15,925 nucleotides of DNA from Alphaproteobacteria bacterium UBA6062 (GCA_002428885.1 DIYE01000230.1:1-15925); one strand, 5' to 3'; shown: positions 1 through 8,400, counted from the first letter of the stretch. Numbers and translations are program-made. The notes: generated by a model not told the origin, from the sequence alone.

Positions 1-1474
1 CTATCCAGCTTTCGGCCCAGACATAGGCACTATTTTCCAAAATCAGTACCATCTCAGTCAGGCCGACAACGTTACCGCCGCGATATCCGGCGACCAGCCT
101 TGTCGGCACACCACCATGACGCATCATAAGGGCAAAGACCGATGCATAATGAGCTGAATTCCCGACTTTCTCCTCAAACAGGAAGTGATCCATGGCATTC
201 TGCTTACCGCTGGATTTCTGTGACGGATTATAACGGTAGCCTTCGTTAAACATCCGAAGGACTTTATTGGCGAACTCTTCAGGCTTTGATGTTTCTTTCC
301 TTAAGTCGAGCGCCAGAGACTTGAGTTTCGGATCGCGATCTGTCGGCACTTGCAATGCCCTTTTCCTATCTTCCTCCGGCAGCTCGCCTGTCTGGCGATA
401 CCCCAAAAAAGAGGTCATATGATATTTCAGGATCTGCCTGACCGGATTCAGGTTCAACAACTGCATATCCCGAGTCACATATGTTGACGCCGCGGAGCGA
501 GCCGGCAGATCCAAAGCATAAGTCCAATATGAATTACTGGGGAACAAGGCGACCGAGTAAGCTGTAAATTTATCGGTTCTTTCATAAGTCCGATTAATAT
601 CCTCCTCCGTCATCCGCCCTTTCAGGCGATTTGATCTTTTGTTCCATCCCTCCCTTGGAGCCCATTTATTATCTTCATACGTCCAAAGAACAGGCCCTTT
701 CCAATAAAGCTTCTCCATGGGTGGAATGCCATCATAAAACGGGCCAACCCCTTCATGAAAATTGGCAACGAGAACGCGGGTATCAGAATTAGATTTCTCA
801 GCCAAATCATCGAAACCGACACTGTCATTCAGGGGAATGGTTTCACCTGCTGAAAGCTGCAAGGCGCCTGGGAGGCCCATCATCATACCGAGATCAAAGA
901 GATTGGCATTCATCCGCGGGAAAAAAAGAAAAAGAGGAATTGCCAGAGGGACGGCAATCAAAATAACCGATCCTCCCGATAGCAGCTGTTTCTTTAACCC
1001 GATATTCATTTCGGACCCAAGAAGAACGAACCCGAGAAGCAAACAGATCAAGGCAACCAGAAAAGTTGTAAAAACCGGTGCCAGTAACAAGGCAAAAACG
1101 ACCTGTAGAAAAATCAGGATAACTTGAAAGCGTCGGTCTTTACGGCTTGTTGTCTCCGCCAGTTTTGACCAGCCGATTACAAAGAAAAACACAGCAATAG
1201 CCGAAATTTCCTGCCAGCCGAACTGCCAGAATAAGATGCCCCCTCCAGTCGCAGCGATGCAAACGGCCATAAAAGAACGGGCCCGGTTTCCCATAAGTCC
1301 CGCTCCCCAGAAAGCGAGGAGACCGACGACCAAAATTGCCAGAAATAATGGAAATTGCATAACCTGAAAAAAAGGAATGCTGACCAACAACTGCATGACA
1401 AGGAGCGGCATATCCTGCTTTCGCTGTACATGCAGACCAGTAAAAAATCTCGTATTGCTGAGAGACATACTCAT
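1..1474 (-). CDS. TgpA/DUF3488-type transglutaminase-like membrane protein, partial, catalytic residues replaced
   Basis: The frame is open from an ATG at 1474 to the window edge (491 codons), so the C-terminus is missing. Residues about 24-190 form several hydrophobic membrane segments. A soluble region follows with a WKGPVLWTYEDNKW-like stretch, then the transglutaminase core at about residues 425-491 (HYASVFALMMRHGGVPTRLV and AGYRGG). Order and motifs match the TgpA family, which accompanies MoxR and DUF58 in many bacteria. Where the family usually reads GFCEHYAS this protein reads GNSAHYAS (Ser440 for the nucleophilic Cys). Where it reads SDAHAWAE this one reads NSAYVWAE (Tyr484 for the catalytic His). 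The 44-residue spacing is what I recall for the family, so the alignment is secure. It is probably catalytically dead, or uses another chemistry. The start overlaps the DUF58 stop as ATGA, which indicates translational coupling. Confidence 0.88.
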   Translation of the reverse strand, partial: MSMSLSNTRFFTGLHVQRKQDMPLLVMQLLVSIPFFQVMQFPLFLAILVVGLLAFWGAGLMGNRARSFMAVCIAATGGGILFWQFGWQEISAIAVFFFVIGWSKLAETTSRKDRRFQVILIFLQVVFALLLAPVFTTFLVALICLLLGFVLLGSEMNIGLKKQLLSGGSVILIAVPLAIPLFLFFPRMNANLFDLGMMMGLPGALQLSAGETIPLNDSVGFDDLAEKSNSDTRVLVANFHEGVGPFYDGIPPMEKLYWKGPVLWTYEDNKWAPREGWNKRSNRLKGRMTEEDINRTYERTDKFTAYSVALFPSNSYWTYALDLPARSAASTYVTRDMQLLNLNPVRQILKYHMTSFLGYRQTGELPEEDRKRALQVPTDRDPKLKSLALDLRKETSKPEEFANKVLRMFNEGYRYNPSQKSSGKQNAMDHFLFEEKVGNSAHYASVFALMMRHGGVPTRLVAGYRGGNVVGLTEMVLILENSAYVWAESWI

Positions 1475-2376
1475 TTTTTGCCATCTCCAATCCGCCCCAA
1501 AACGGGATATCCGGCGAGATTTGTAAGACAACGGGAGGCATGGTGACGCCCCTGCCCGGCCTGAATTTGCTCATCACCGAGATCCAAAACAAAGGCCATG
1601 CCCTGCTTTTCAGCTTCAACAATCCAAAGTGAAAGCTGACTTAGTCCCTTTTCCAACGGCATTTCTTTGGAGAGCCTGAAGAGTTTCTCTTCTTCGGTGC
1701 GACCGCCATCAAACTGCTTGGTAACCAGTCCGGTACCGCGAGCACTGGCTTTCCAATGAATACGAGATAGAGGGTCGCCGGGACTATATTCCCGAATATC
1801 AGAAACCTCTTGTTGATCGGACAATTGATCCCGTCCGGTTTCAACAATATTATCAGGGAATTCCGGTTTCCCTTCAGGCTTTGGGTAGACAATCAGATCA
1901 AGGGCATGATCCAGTGTGAACCTGTTATAAAACCGAAAGAAACCAAACGGATAGTCTGAAGCTATTCGGAAATTACGTAATGGATAGATGCCTCTTGCCG
2001 GCGTTTTAACAGCAACGCTCGATAGCTGGCCGCTCTCTTTTTCATAAAGACTGCTCTGAGTAAACCCGTCCTCTAGATCCAGCTCTACAGAAACCTGATG
2101 AGCATGTCGGTTCAGTTCACAGGGAATACTCAGTCGGCTGCCGGCGAAACCGCTTCCCGGCCTTTCTATCTCTATCCGAAGTCCCACAAAATTAAACAGA
2201 CCTGCAATGATCGAGGCCAGCCAGATAGAAAGGATCAAAAATGTGAAACCAAGCGCCAAATTGCTATTGAAATGAAAAGACAACAGAACAAGCGCGACAC
2301 AGAATAGCAGCCAGCCCAATCCAAAGGCTGTCGGCTTCATCCGCAATCCTATCTTCCTGAATTCGTCCAGTTTCAT
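1471..2376 (-). CDS. DUF58 domain protein
   Basis: A 301-residue protein with two N-terminal hydrophobic segments (about residues 13-60), then a beta-rich region and the DUF58 signature REYSPGDPLSRIHWKASARG at about residues 215-235. The DUF58 family occurs next to MoxR ATPases and TgpA proteins. It is thought to act at the cell envelope and may have a von Willebrand A-like fold; its biochemical role is not settled. A longer frame opens at 2583 but lies inside the MoxR gene. I chose the ATG at 2376 because it lies 4 nt after the MoxR stop and immediately precedes the first membrane helix. No strong Shine-Dalgarno is visible, so reinitiation after MoxR is likely. The C-terminus overlaps the next start by 4 nt. 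Confidence 0.87.
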   Translation of the reverse strand: MKLDEFRKIGLRMKPTAFGLGWLLFCVALVLLSFHFNSNLALGFTFLILSIWLASIIAGLFNFVGLRIEIERPGSGFAGSRLSIPCELNRHAHQVSVELDLEDGFTQSSLYEKESGQLSSVAVKTPARGIYPLRNFRIASDYPFGFFRFYNRFTLDHALDLIVYPKPEGKPEFPDNIVETGRDQLSDQQEVSDIREYSPGDPLSRIHWKASARGTGLVTKQFDGGRTEEEKLFRLSKEMPLEKGLSQLSLWIVEAEKQGMAFVLDLGDEQIQAGQGRHHASRCLTNLAGYPVLGRIGDGKK

Positions 2377-2380
2377 AACG

Positions 2381-3340
2381 TCAGGGAACAGGAACCGCTT
2401 CAATAATTTTCTGACCCTGAGAACGACCTGTGTCCCGTTCTCCATAGGGAACAAGGCGATGGTCAATGACAGACGGGAGAATAGCCTGAACATCACTCGG
2501 GATAACATGATCCCGGCCGTCCATCCACCCCCAGACCCTGGCGAGCGCCAAGATGGAGAGTCCTGCCCTGGAAGACAATCCATTCAGATATCGCTGCCCT
2601 GTTCGCGTATAATCGAGAATATCTCTGACATAGTTCAGGATCGGTTCGGCAACGAAAAGCTGCGTCACTGTCTCCCTGAATGTTATGATACTCTTCGGAT
2701 CCGTAATCGGTTCAAGATCAACCAACGCCTTCTTCCGCCCACCAAGAGACAGCAGCTCCAGTTCCGTTTCCCGATCCGGATAACCAAGTTCCAGCCTTAA
2801 AAGAAATCTGTCCAGTTGTGCTTCCGGCAAGGGAAACGTTCCGAGTTGTTGTCCCGGATTACGGGTTGCAATGGTAAAAAAGAAATCCGAAAGCGGATAA
2901 CTCTCTCCATCCTGCGAAACCTGTTTTTCTGCCATTGCTTCCAATAATGCGCTTTGTGCTTTGGGACCTGCTCTATTGATTTCATCAATCAGCAGAATTT
3001 CAGTAAAGACAGGTCCCTTATGGAAGGAAAAACCACTCGAGGCAGCATCATAAATACTGGCTCCAATTAAATCTGCCGGCAATAGATCGCTGGTAAATTG
3101 CACTCGTGCAAATTCAAGACCCATAATCCGGGCAATGGCTTCTGCAAAAACCGTCTTACCAACGCCGGGAACGCCATCCAGAAGAACATGACCATCCGCT
3201 AAAAAAGCCGCTAATGTCAGTTTAATTTCTTCCTCTCGACCGAGAAGAATATCTTTAAGTGCCTTGAGAGCATCCGACACTAACGTTTCTCCCGATGTAT
3301 CGACATCGGAAGACACTCTCTTTTCCAGAACGTCACTCAT
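2381..3340 (-). CDS. MoxR-family AAA+ ATPase
   Basis: This 319-residue protein has the normal family length. Walker A is GVPGVGKT at residues 56-63, and Walker B with the DEIN box is ILLIDEIN at 115-122. The sensor-1 region is TIATRNP with N161, followed by LPEAQLDRFLLR with the arginine-finger-type DRF near residue 178. These are the hallmarks of MoxR ATPases, chaperone-like enzymes thought to help mature or insert metal centres or remodel protein complexes, often through an adjacent DUF58/VWA partner. The ATG at 3340 gives the expected start and lies 1 nt after the stop of the upstream di-haem oxidoreductase gene, so the two are probably co-transcribed. The oxidoreductase could be a client, but this is inferred only from position. 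Confidence 0.93.
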   Translation of the reverse strand: MSDVLEKRVSSDVDTSGETLVSDALKALKDILLGREEEIKLTLAAFLADGHVLLDGVPGVGKTVFAEAIARIMGLEFARVQFTSDLLPADLIGASIYDAASSGFSFHKGPVFTEILLIDEINRAGPKAQSALLEAMAEKQVSQDGESYPLSDFFFTIATRNPGQQLGTFPLPEAQLDRFLLRLELGYPDRETELELLSLGGRKKALVDLEPITDPKSIITFRETVTQLFVAEPILNYVRDILDYTRTGQRYLNGLSSRAGLSILALARVWGWMDGRDHVIPSDVQAILPSVIDHRLVPYGERDTGRSQGQKIIEAVPVP

Positions 3341-3341
3341 A

Positions 3342-4841
3342 TCAAAGGGACTTCAGGAAACTAACAAGGGCAATTCGATCGGACTTCTCCATTGTCCGGA
3401 AAGCTTCTTTGGCCTCTTCCGCTTCACCACCATGCCAGAGAATAGCTTCTTCAAATCCCCGGGCTCGCCCGTCATGTAGAAAATTGGTATGTCCGTTTAC
3501 AGTCTCAACCATACCGATACCCCAAAGCGGCGCTGTACGCCATTCCCGGCCATTGGCAGAGAAACTTGGGCGATTATCTGCAAGACCTTCTCCCATATCA
3601 TGCAAGAGGAGATCTGTGAAAGGTTGAATATTCTGGTTTCTAAGACGCTTCAGTTCATGATCACCGCCTGTCATAGCTGTCGCTTTATGACAACTGGCGC
3701 AACCGGCCTCTGCAAACAGCGTCTCACCCCGCATTACCTTCGGATCATCCAGGTGACCACGAGCCGGTACTGACAGAAAACTCAGATAAACAGCAACATC
3801 TTTCAGGCGTTCATAAGAAAATTCGGGAGAACTCGGATTTTCCGGTGATCCTCCACTGATGGCGGCATTACAAGCTGTCTGAGCAGCCGTGCAATTCTCT
3901 GCCGTCAGAACGGCTGACGTAACACCCATATCGTTTAAGGCCGCGCCTGCAGTCTGATTAAGAATGGAAGATTCTTCTGCCTTCCAACCAAAACGACCGA
4001 TCGCCTGCTTTTGGTTTTCCGGATCAAAAACCATATTCACTCGTCCGGAGATGCCATCTCCATCCCGATCGTCAGGATCTGCCCAGGAGCGCAGGGTCTC
4101 ATCAGAAATAGCCTCAAGCAGCCCCAATCCAAAAACAGAAGAAGCAACGCGCGTAGAAGTCATCGTTTCTTCTCCGAGCGGTCCATATCCAAGCTCTTCG
4201 AGTTTGATGATAGGTTCGCGCAAACTATACGGTTCACCATCCGCATATTTTCCAGGAATTTCACGGAAGGAGAGATTGACCGTTCCTTCGGCCTTTACAC
4301 CTGGAATGGCAACATCACCGAACTGTCCACCATAAACCGGATGAGGTTTAGGACCTCCATTAGCGTCTTTACCAGGCACACTCAGCCTGATCAGCATGGA
4401 TTGCCCCGGCACTGGTAGGGAACGTCCGTCGGACATATGACAAGCTTCGCAGGAAGCCGCGTTGAATAAAGGTCCCAATCCATCCGCATCATTACCGAGA
4501 GATGCATGGCTTGCCGGTGTAAAAGGCCGCTCAAAATGACCGTCCCCCGCATCAAACTGCTTTGATAATTTCCAGGGTAGATTTACGGCTTCCTCAGCAA
4601 ATGAGTCCGCACCAAATTTAAAATGTGTGAGGTCACCACCGGACAAAGCCCTGGGATCTGCCTTTTTCAGATAAGCAAGATCTTCAGCATTCTCTCCATA
4701 CGCCGGCAGATAGAAACTGTCGAAAGCAATATAGGAAAAGACGCCCGCAGCGACGGCCAAAAGCGGCAAGGTCACTTTCAATGTCGGCGTCAAAATAGGT
4801 TTTTTATGATGTTCGGGTTCGAACATTGTTGCACTGGACAT
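3342..4841 (-). CDS. Di-haem oxidoreductase (DHOR / COG3488 family), membrane-anchored or secreted
   Basis: A 499-residue protein with an N-terminal hydrophobic segment at about residues 24-40, which would place the rest in the periplasm. Two c-type haem motifs are visible: CEACH at 131-135, in the family context DGLGPLFNAASCEACHMSDG, and CASCH at 381-385. The C-terminal block with HTNFLHDGRARGFEEAILWH is also characteristic. DPDDRDGDGISGR at about 256-268 looks like a calcium-binding loop. The family is related to the bacterial di-haem cytochrome c peroxidases, and its substrate is generally unknown. The ATG at 4841 has an upstream AGAGGCG Shine-Dalgarno at good spacing. The gene is first in a tight row with MoxR, DUF58 and TgpA, an unusual partnership suggesting these envelope factors may serve haem-protein assembly. 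That last point is inference. Confidence 0.9.
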   Translation of the reverse strand: MSSATMFEPEHHKKPILTPTLKVTLPLLAVAAGVFSYIAFDSFYLPAYGENAEDLAYLKKADPRALSGGDLTHFKFGADSFAEEAVNLPWKLSKQFDAGDGHFERPFTPASHASLGNDADGLGPLFNAASCEACHMSDGRSLPVPGQSMLIRLSVPGKDANGGPKPHPVYGGQFGDVAIPGVKAEGTVNLSFREIPGKYADGEPYSLREPIIKLEELGYGPLGEETMTSTRVASSVFGLGLLEAISDETLRSWADPDDRDGDGISGRVNMVFDPENQKQAIGRFGWKAEESSILNQTAGAALNDMGVTSAVLTAENCTAAQTACNAAISGGSPENPSSPEFSYERLKDVAVYLSFLSVPARGHLDDPKVMRGETLFAEAGCASCHKATAMTGGDHELKRLRNQNIQPFTDLLLHDMGEGLADNRPSFSANGREWRTAPLWGIGMVETVNGHTNFLHDGRARGFEEAILWHGGEAEEAKEAFRTMEKSDRIALVSFLKSL

Positions 4842-4862
4842 GGTCGCCTCTTGCTTCCAGAA

Positions 4863-4876
4863 CCGCTGAACAGCGG
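4863..4876 (-). promoter_or_regulatory. Short hairpin in the 5' leader of the di-haem oxidoreductase gene
   Basis: CCGCT and AGCGG form a 5 bp stem with a 4 nt loop about 20 nt before the start codon. A TTGACG sequence lies just upstream on the minus strand, but I see no convincing -10 box at normal spacing. The 112 bases between the lipoprotein stop and this gene hold nothing else I can support. There is no clear terminator after the lipoprotein, apart from a weak CCCTA/TAGGG hairpin at its stop codon without a U-run. Confidence 0.25.
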
Positions 4877-4953
4877 CTAAATTGCGTCAATGTTGTAACC
4901 CGGACCCGCACCGGCCTTACAGATTAGTTAAATACCTTATACAGGAAATCCCC

Positions 4954-5193
4954 CTAGTCGTTTAGGGAAATCCTTATTTTATAGCCTTTTCGGAGGGCAG
5001 GCGGACGATTTGTCTCACTTTTGCTATCCGTAAAAACAAACATTTCAATAGTTGGTTGTTGTTGAAGCGGCACCTTATCGGATGCAACTTTCAGATTTTT
5101 CTGTGCAGCAGCCTGGCTGACAGGATCTTCAGACGTCTGGCAGGCTGTTAAAAACAGAACCAAAACAGGCATCATGAGCTTCAAAGACTTCAT
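4954..5193 (-). CDS. Small lipoprotein downstream of the secretin
   Basis: A 79-residue protein with a lipoprotein signal: a basic start (MKSLK), a hydrophobic core and the lipobox LTAC with Cys18 as the predicted lipidated residue. The mature part is about 60 residues, polar, with no domain I recognise; it ends in a basic, strand-like segment (KGYKIRISLND). The ATG overlaps the secretin stop as ATGA and has a clear GGAGG Shine-Dalgarno 9 nt upstream, so the start is secure. By position it could be a pilotin-like or secretin-associated lipoprotein, since such proteins help insert secretins into the outer membrane. Its sequence alone does not show this. Confidence 0.75.
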   Translation of the reverse strand: MKSLKLMMPVLVLFLTACQTSEDPVSQAAAQKNLKVASDKVPLQQQPTIEMFVFTDSKSETNRPPALRKGYKIRISLND

Positions 5194-7331
5194 GACGGCT
5201 TACCTCCAATCCGAACTCTATTCTGTTCTTGCACCAATGGTGAGCGGCTCAATGTATCAAGAAATGGTTTGTCGGAAATAAGATACATATATCCGTTAGC
5301 ATCGGGACTGCCGGCGGGACCTAGCGTTCTGTGTTCCATAGTCGCCGCCAACCAAGGACCTTCCAACTCCGATTCCTTAATGTTGATCTTGGCTGCACTT
5401 GTATTCTGAGTAACCACAACCGTGAGATACAAATTGTTCCGTCGCCAAGCCTTGACAGGCGTCATTTCCACCGGCTTCCCCGCTATGAGTTTAACAGATG
5501 ATTTTAAACCAATCGGAACCGGCACGATTTTGGTATCGGTAACGGGAACATTTCTGATGACCCGGGCTGCGTACTTTGTCAGGTAAACCAGATCAGACGT
5601 CTCGGCAGCGGTAATGGACTCTGGTTCACCTCGTGTTCCATTATCCAGATTGTCATCCAGTTCCGGCAACAGAGATAATTTTCTCAGTCTTTTTTTACTG
5701 ACTTCTTCCGCATCTTCCGGTGTTGTCAGAATATGAGGTGTGACAAGAAGGATCAGTTCAGTCCTTTCATCTTCATCAACCTGCCGCTTGAACAAATTTC
5801 CGAGAATTGGAACATCGCCAAGGCCAGGAACCTTTCGGTCATCAAGCTCGCGTGTCTGGCGGATCATGCCGCCCAATGCAACGGTAAGGCCGTCTTTGGC
5901 GATGATTGTCGATTCAATATTCGCGGAATTAACCGTATCAATGGGGATCGATACAGAATCCCCGGCATTATTGATACCAGGAAGACTTGTACCACCGACA
6001 TTAACCGTCGATGTATCCTGCCGGATCAATATTGTGACTGTTCGATCACTATTAATGCGCGGAACAATATCCAGCGTTGTACCAACATCACGCCTTTGCG
6101 TCTCGAGTTCGAAAATCGTGTTTTGTGCACCTGTCGTGCCGGTCGTCGTATTCGTTTCAAATCCGGTCGTGATAATTCTTTCTTCACCGATAAACAGGCG
6201 TGAAGCTCGGTTATTGGACGCCAGCAGCATCGGTGTTGCAAGTACTTTGAGTTCGTTTTCCTGCTCGGCAAGCTCCACTGCCGCGGTGATACGCTCATGG
6301 AAGATACGGAATAGAGCCGTCCCTCCCTCCAACGGAAAGCGACCTGTTTGGGAGAGGAAAAACGGATTTTGAACAATATTCCCATCGCTATCCGTTGTTC
6401 TGGTTCCGTTGCCAAGTGAAAAACTTAGATCAACCAGCGATCTGAAGTTATCGCCAACCCTGAATTCAAGGATCTTCATTTCTAGGAGAACCTGAGGCGT
6501 TGGCCGGTCGGATTCAATGATGATCTTTTCGATCTCTTCCATCGCGGCTTCATCACTCGTTCTTACAAAAACCAGGTTATGCTCACGATGAACGGTTACG
6601 TAAATCTTGGGTTCCTGCGGGATATAACGATCGAGATTTCTCGATGAAATAGTCGGCGGGCCGATACCATCCGAACCTAACTCCCGAACCTGTCCCGGGC
6701 TTAGTTTCACCTCAGGTCGATCCGTACTGAGTTCGGTAGCACTATTTGTTGAATCACTTGAAAGTGTCCGGGTAATCGTTCTTTCGGTAAGCTGGTTTCC
6801 AATCGTCCGATTTCTAAGGCCTGTTGTTCCGATCGCTTCCGTATCTTCAGTATTGATATCAATGACGACACGGTTTTCGCCGAATAGTCCTTCGATTATT
6901 TTCGCTGTCGTAACCACATTCTGATGCTGCATCGTGAAGACCTTGGTTACGCCTTCATTATAAACAACCAAATCGTTGTTATACTGCTCTACCGTCATCA
7001 CCAGGTATGTACGCGTCGCTTTGTTATAACGGAACCACAAGCCGCTTACACGGCACAACGAATCCAAGGCGTCACGTACAGAAACATTTTTCAGGAAGAG
7101 AGAGGCAGTCTTGTTTCCTGCCTCTTCGGTTGCGACGATATTGGTGCCGCTGAGCTCTGAAATAATACGGACGGCATCAATAACCCTTGCTTCTGAGAAT
7201 TCCAGAGATGAAATTTTATCTTTTCTCTTCGCTGCATAAACGTCGCCACCCGTTACCGGTACCGATGTGATCATCATCATAAGACAGCATAGAAAACTGA
7301 TGCATCGGGCACTGTATCTCAAAGCACTCAT
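5190..7331 (-). CDS. Outer-membrane secretin (PilQ/GspD/MshL type) with a C-terminal extension
   Basis: A 713-residue protein. Residues 1-33 are a signal peptide ending near DVYA. Residues about 38-115 are an STN-like N-domain (EFSEARVIDAVRIISELSG). Residues about 120-300 contain secretin N-domains (VFTMQHQNVVTTAKIIEGLF, then HREHNLVFVRTSDEAAMEEI) interrupted by a Thr/Ser/Asn-rich stretch. The secretin barrel core follows, with ATPMLLASNNRASRLFIGEE and the signature KVPGLGDVPILGNLFK before LILLVTPHIL. A further 140 residues or so follow the barrel and recall the DUF3438/TraK-like proteins of conjugative elements (see findings). A longer frame opens at 7376, but the ATG at 7331 is just after the PilP-like stop and gives a clean signal peptide. 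The protein would form the multimeric channel of a type IV pilus or type II-like machine. Confidence 0.88.
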   Translation of the reverse strand: MSALRYSARCISFLCCLMMMITSVPVTGGDVYAAKRKDKISSLEFSEARVIDAVRIISELSGTNIVATEEAGNKTASLFLKNVSVRDALDSLCRVSGLWFRYNKATRTYLVMTVEQYNNDLVVYNEGVTKVFTMQHQNVVTTAKIIEGLFGENRVVIDINTEDTEAIGTTGLRNRTIGNQLTERTITRTLSSDSTNSATELSTDRPEVKLSPGQVRELGSDGIGPPTISSRNLDRYIPQEPKIYVTVHREHNLVFVRTSDEAAMEEIEKIIIESDRPTPQVLLEMKILEFRVGDNFRSLVDLSFSLGNGTRTTDSDGNIVQNPFFLSQTGRFPLEGGTALFRIFHERITAAVELAEQENELKVLATPMLLASNNRASRLFIGEERIITTGFETNTTTGTTGAQNTIFELETQRRDVGTTLDIVPRINSDRTVTILIRQDTSTVNVGGTSLPGINNAGDSVSIPIDTVNSANIESTIIAKDGLTVALGGMIRQTRELDDRKVPGLGDVPILGNLFKRQVDEDERTELILLVTPHILTTPEDAEEVSKKRLRKLSLLPELDDNLDNGTRGEPESITAAETSDLVYLTKYAARVIRNVPVTDTKIVPVPIGLKSSVKLIAGKPVEMTPVKAWRRNNLYLTVVVTQNTSAAKINIKESELEGPWLAATMEHRTLGPAGSPDANGYMYLISDKPFLDTLSRSPLVQEQNRVRIGGKPS

Positions 7332-7332
7332 C

Positions 7333-7980
7333 TTAACGTACCACCACAACACGGCCCGAAAGGCCGGTTTCCACAATCAAACTCAGTGCCCTGAGCTCAA
7401 GAATTCTGACAACACCATCGATACCGATGGCCTGAAGACCAACGATATCGCCTTCGCGAACCATATGGACACCGGTACCTTCTATTTCCAGAAGCGCAAT
7501 CCGGTCATCCTCCCCCTTTTCAAGAAATCCGCGCATCTGCATTTTTGGCAATGTTCCCTGCACAGGCAGAGTTTTAGACGTATAGCCGACCCCTCCCACG
7601 GCAAAGGCAGGGTCAGAATTTACAATTCTGTCCGTATAGGCAAAAGGATCACGGGCAATTCTGGGCAGTTGATTATGTCTGTTACGATTGACAGTCGAAT
7701 TTAAAGCATAGGAGTTTTGATCTTTACGTTGCCTTGATGCTTCGGAATTTGCAGGGAGAGTTCCTACAGTATCTTCCAATTCTGCATCCGCATCGGCTTT
7801 CCGTCCTCCTGATTTTTCGGAAATCTTACCGTAGTAATCCTCCAAAACCTTCAGGTTTTTCTGCAGATCTGTTCCAGCCCTGCCAAGAATCTTGTCGACG
7901 TCACTTTCCTGGGCATACGCTTCTCCCTGGATAGCAACAACGCAAAACAAAGCCGCCAGTATGCAAGACCTGACTTCCAT
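7333..7980 (-). CDS. PilP-like pilus/secretion assembly protein
   Basis: A 215-residue protein. The signal peptide is MEVRSCILAALFCVVAIQGE, with cleavage probable near AYAQ. A charged, helical linker of about 80 residues follows. Then comes RIARDPFAYTDRIV, and a C-terminal beta domain with MQMRGFLEKGEDDRIALLEI and HMVREGDIVGLQAIGIDGVV, ending in VETGLSGRVVVVR. This architecture and the closing VVVR pattern resemble PilP/GspC-type proteins, which link the inner-membrane platform to the secretin. The secretin gene follows directly. The frame can be extended to a TTG at 8004, but ATG 7980 is preferred because it gives the normal signal peptide. A GGAG lies 12 nt upstream, rather far. The assignment rests on pattern and context. 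Confidence 0.66.
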   Translation of the reverse strand: MEVRSCILAALFCVVAIQGEAYAQESDVDKILGRAGTDLQKNLKVLEDYYGKISEKSGGRKADADAELEDTVGTLPANSEASRQRKDQNSYALNSTVNRNRHNQLPRIARDPFAYTDRIVNSDPAFAVGGVGYTSKTLPVQGTLPKMQMRGFLEKGEDDRIALLEIEGTGVHMVREGDIVGLQAIGIDGVVRILELRALSLIVETGLSGRVVVVR

Positions 7981-8008
7981 CGTGTCAATTTTCTCCGCTA
8001 ACAAACGT

Positions 8009-8028
8009 TAACAATTTATTAATTGTTA
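8009..8028. promoter_or_regulatory. Perfect 8 bp inverted repeat upstream of the PilP-like gene, operator candidate
   Basis: TAACAATT and AATTGTTA are perfect arms around TATT, 28 nt upstream of the ATG of the PilP-like gene. This is a typical place for a dimeric repressor or activator site. Further upstream, at 8031-8046, the minus strand reads GATAATGAGAAGCATT, resembling half of a Fur box (14 of 19 positions by my count). Whether either site is bound is unknown. Confidence 0.4.
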
Positions 8029-8354
8029 GGAATGCTTCTCATTATCATGATTATTAAGAAGCGGAAAGACAAATTTCATATGCTCTGGATAAAAGGGCAG
8101 CGTTAATTATGACTAATTTTCTCCCGGAAAAGATTCGCATCACAACATTTCCTCTTTTTAGTTGTTATTTTCTTCCCCGGAGATCACAGTGTATTGATTT
8201 GCCATGGCATCCAACCTTCCAGTCTGGGCTCAATTGGTATTTCAACCAGCTGTCTTTAGCTATTGAATGGTGACCTTCTTTTGACGAGTGCCTCATCGGC
8301 GACTGAATCTGCTTTATTTTCTGTTTCCCCTTGCCTCAGTAGCACAAAAGAAAG

Positions 8355-8390
8355 AAGGCCCGCTCTCTGATGAGGACGGGCCCTTTGATT
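8355..8390. terminator. GC-rich terminator-like hairpin, possibly bidirectional
   Basis: GGCCCG (8357-8362) pairs with CGGGCC (8377-8382) around a 14 nt loop, and the stem can extend by AA/TT with one bulged C. On the minus strand it is followed by TTCTTTCTTTT, a good U-rich tail. On the plus strand the tail is weaker (CTTTGATTT). No gene clearly ends here on either strand, so it may insulate the transfer operon from neighbouring transcription or end a small untranslated RNA. Confidence 0.55.
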
Positions 8391-8400
8391 TGGTTGCGGG

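Noticed and set aside
1471..2583. 370-residue version of the DUF58 protein
   Set aside because: The extra 69 residues overlap the MoxR C-terminus in another frame; the ATG at 2376 after the MoxR stop is the natural start.
7333..8004. TTG start for the PilP-like gene
   Set aside because: ATG 7980 gives a normal signal peptide; the TTG adds eight charged residues in front of it.
8109..8273. 54-codon plus-strand ORF in the junction region
   Set aside because: No good ribosome binding site and no recognisable product. Too short to stand out from chance in AT-rich DNA.
8357..8382. Hairpin as part of a tRNA or tmRNA attachment site
   Set aside because: The surrounding sequence cannot be folded into a tRNA cloverleaf and no CCA-like end or repeated att core was found.
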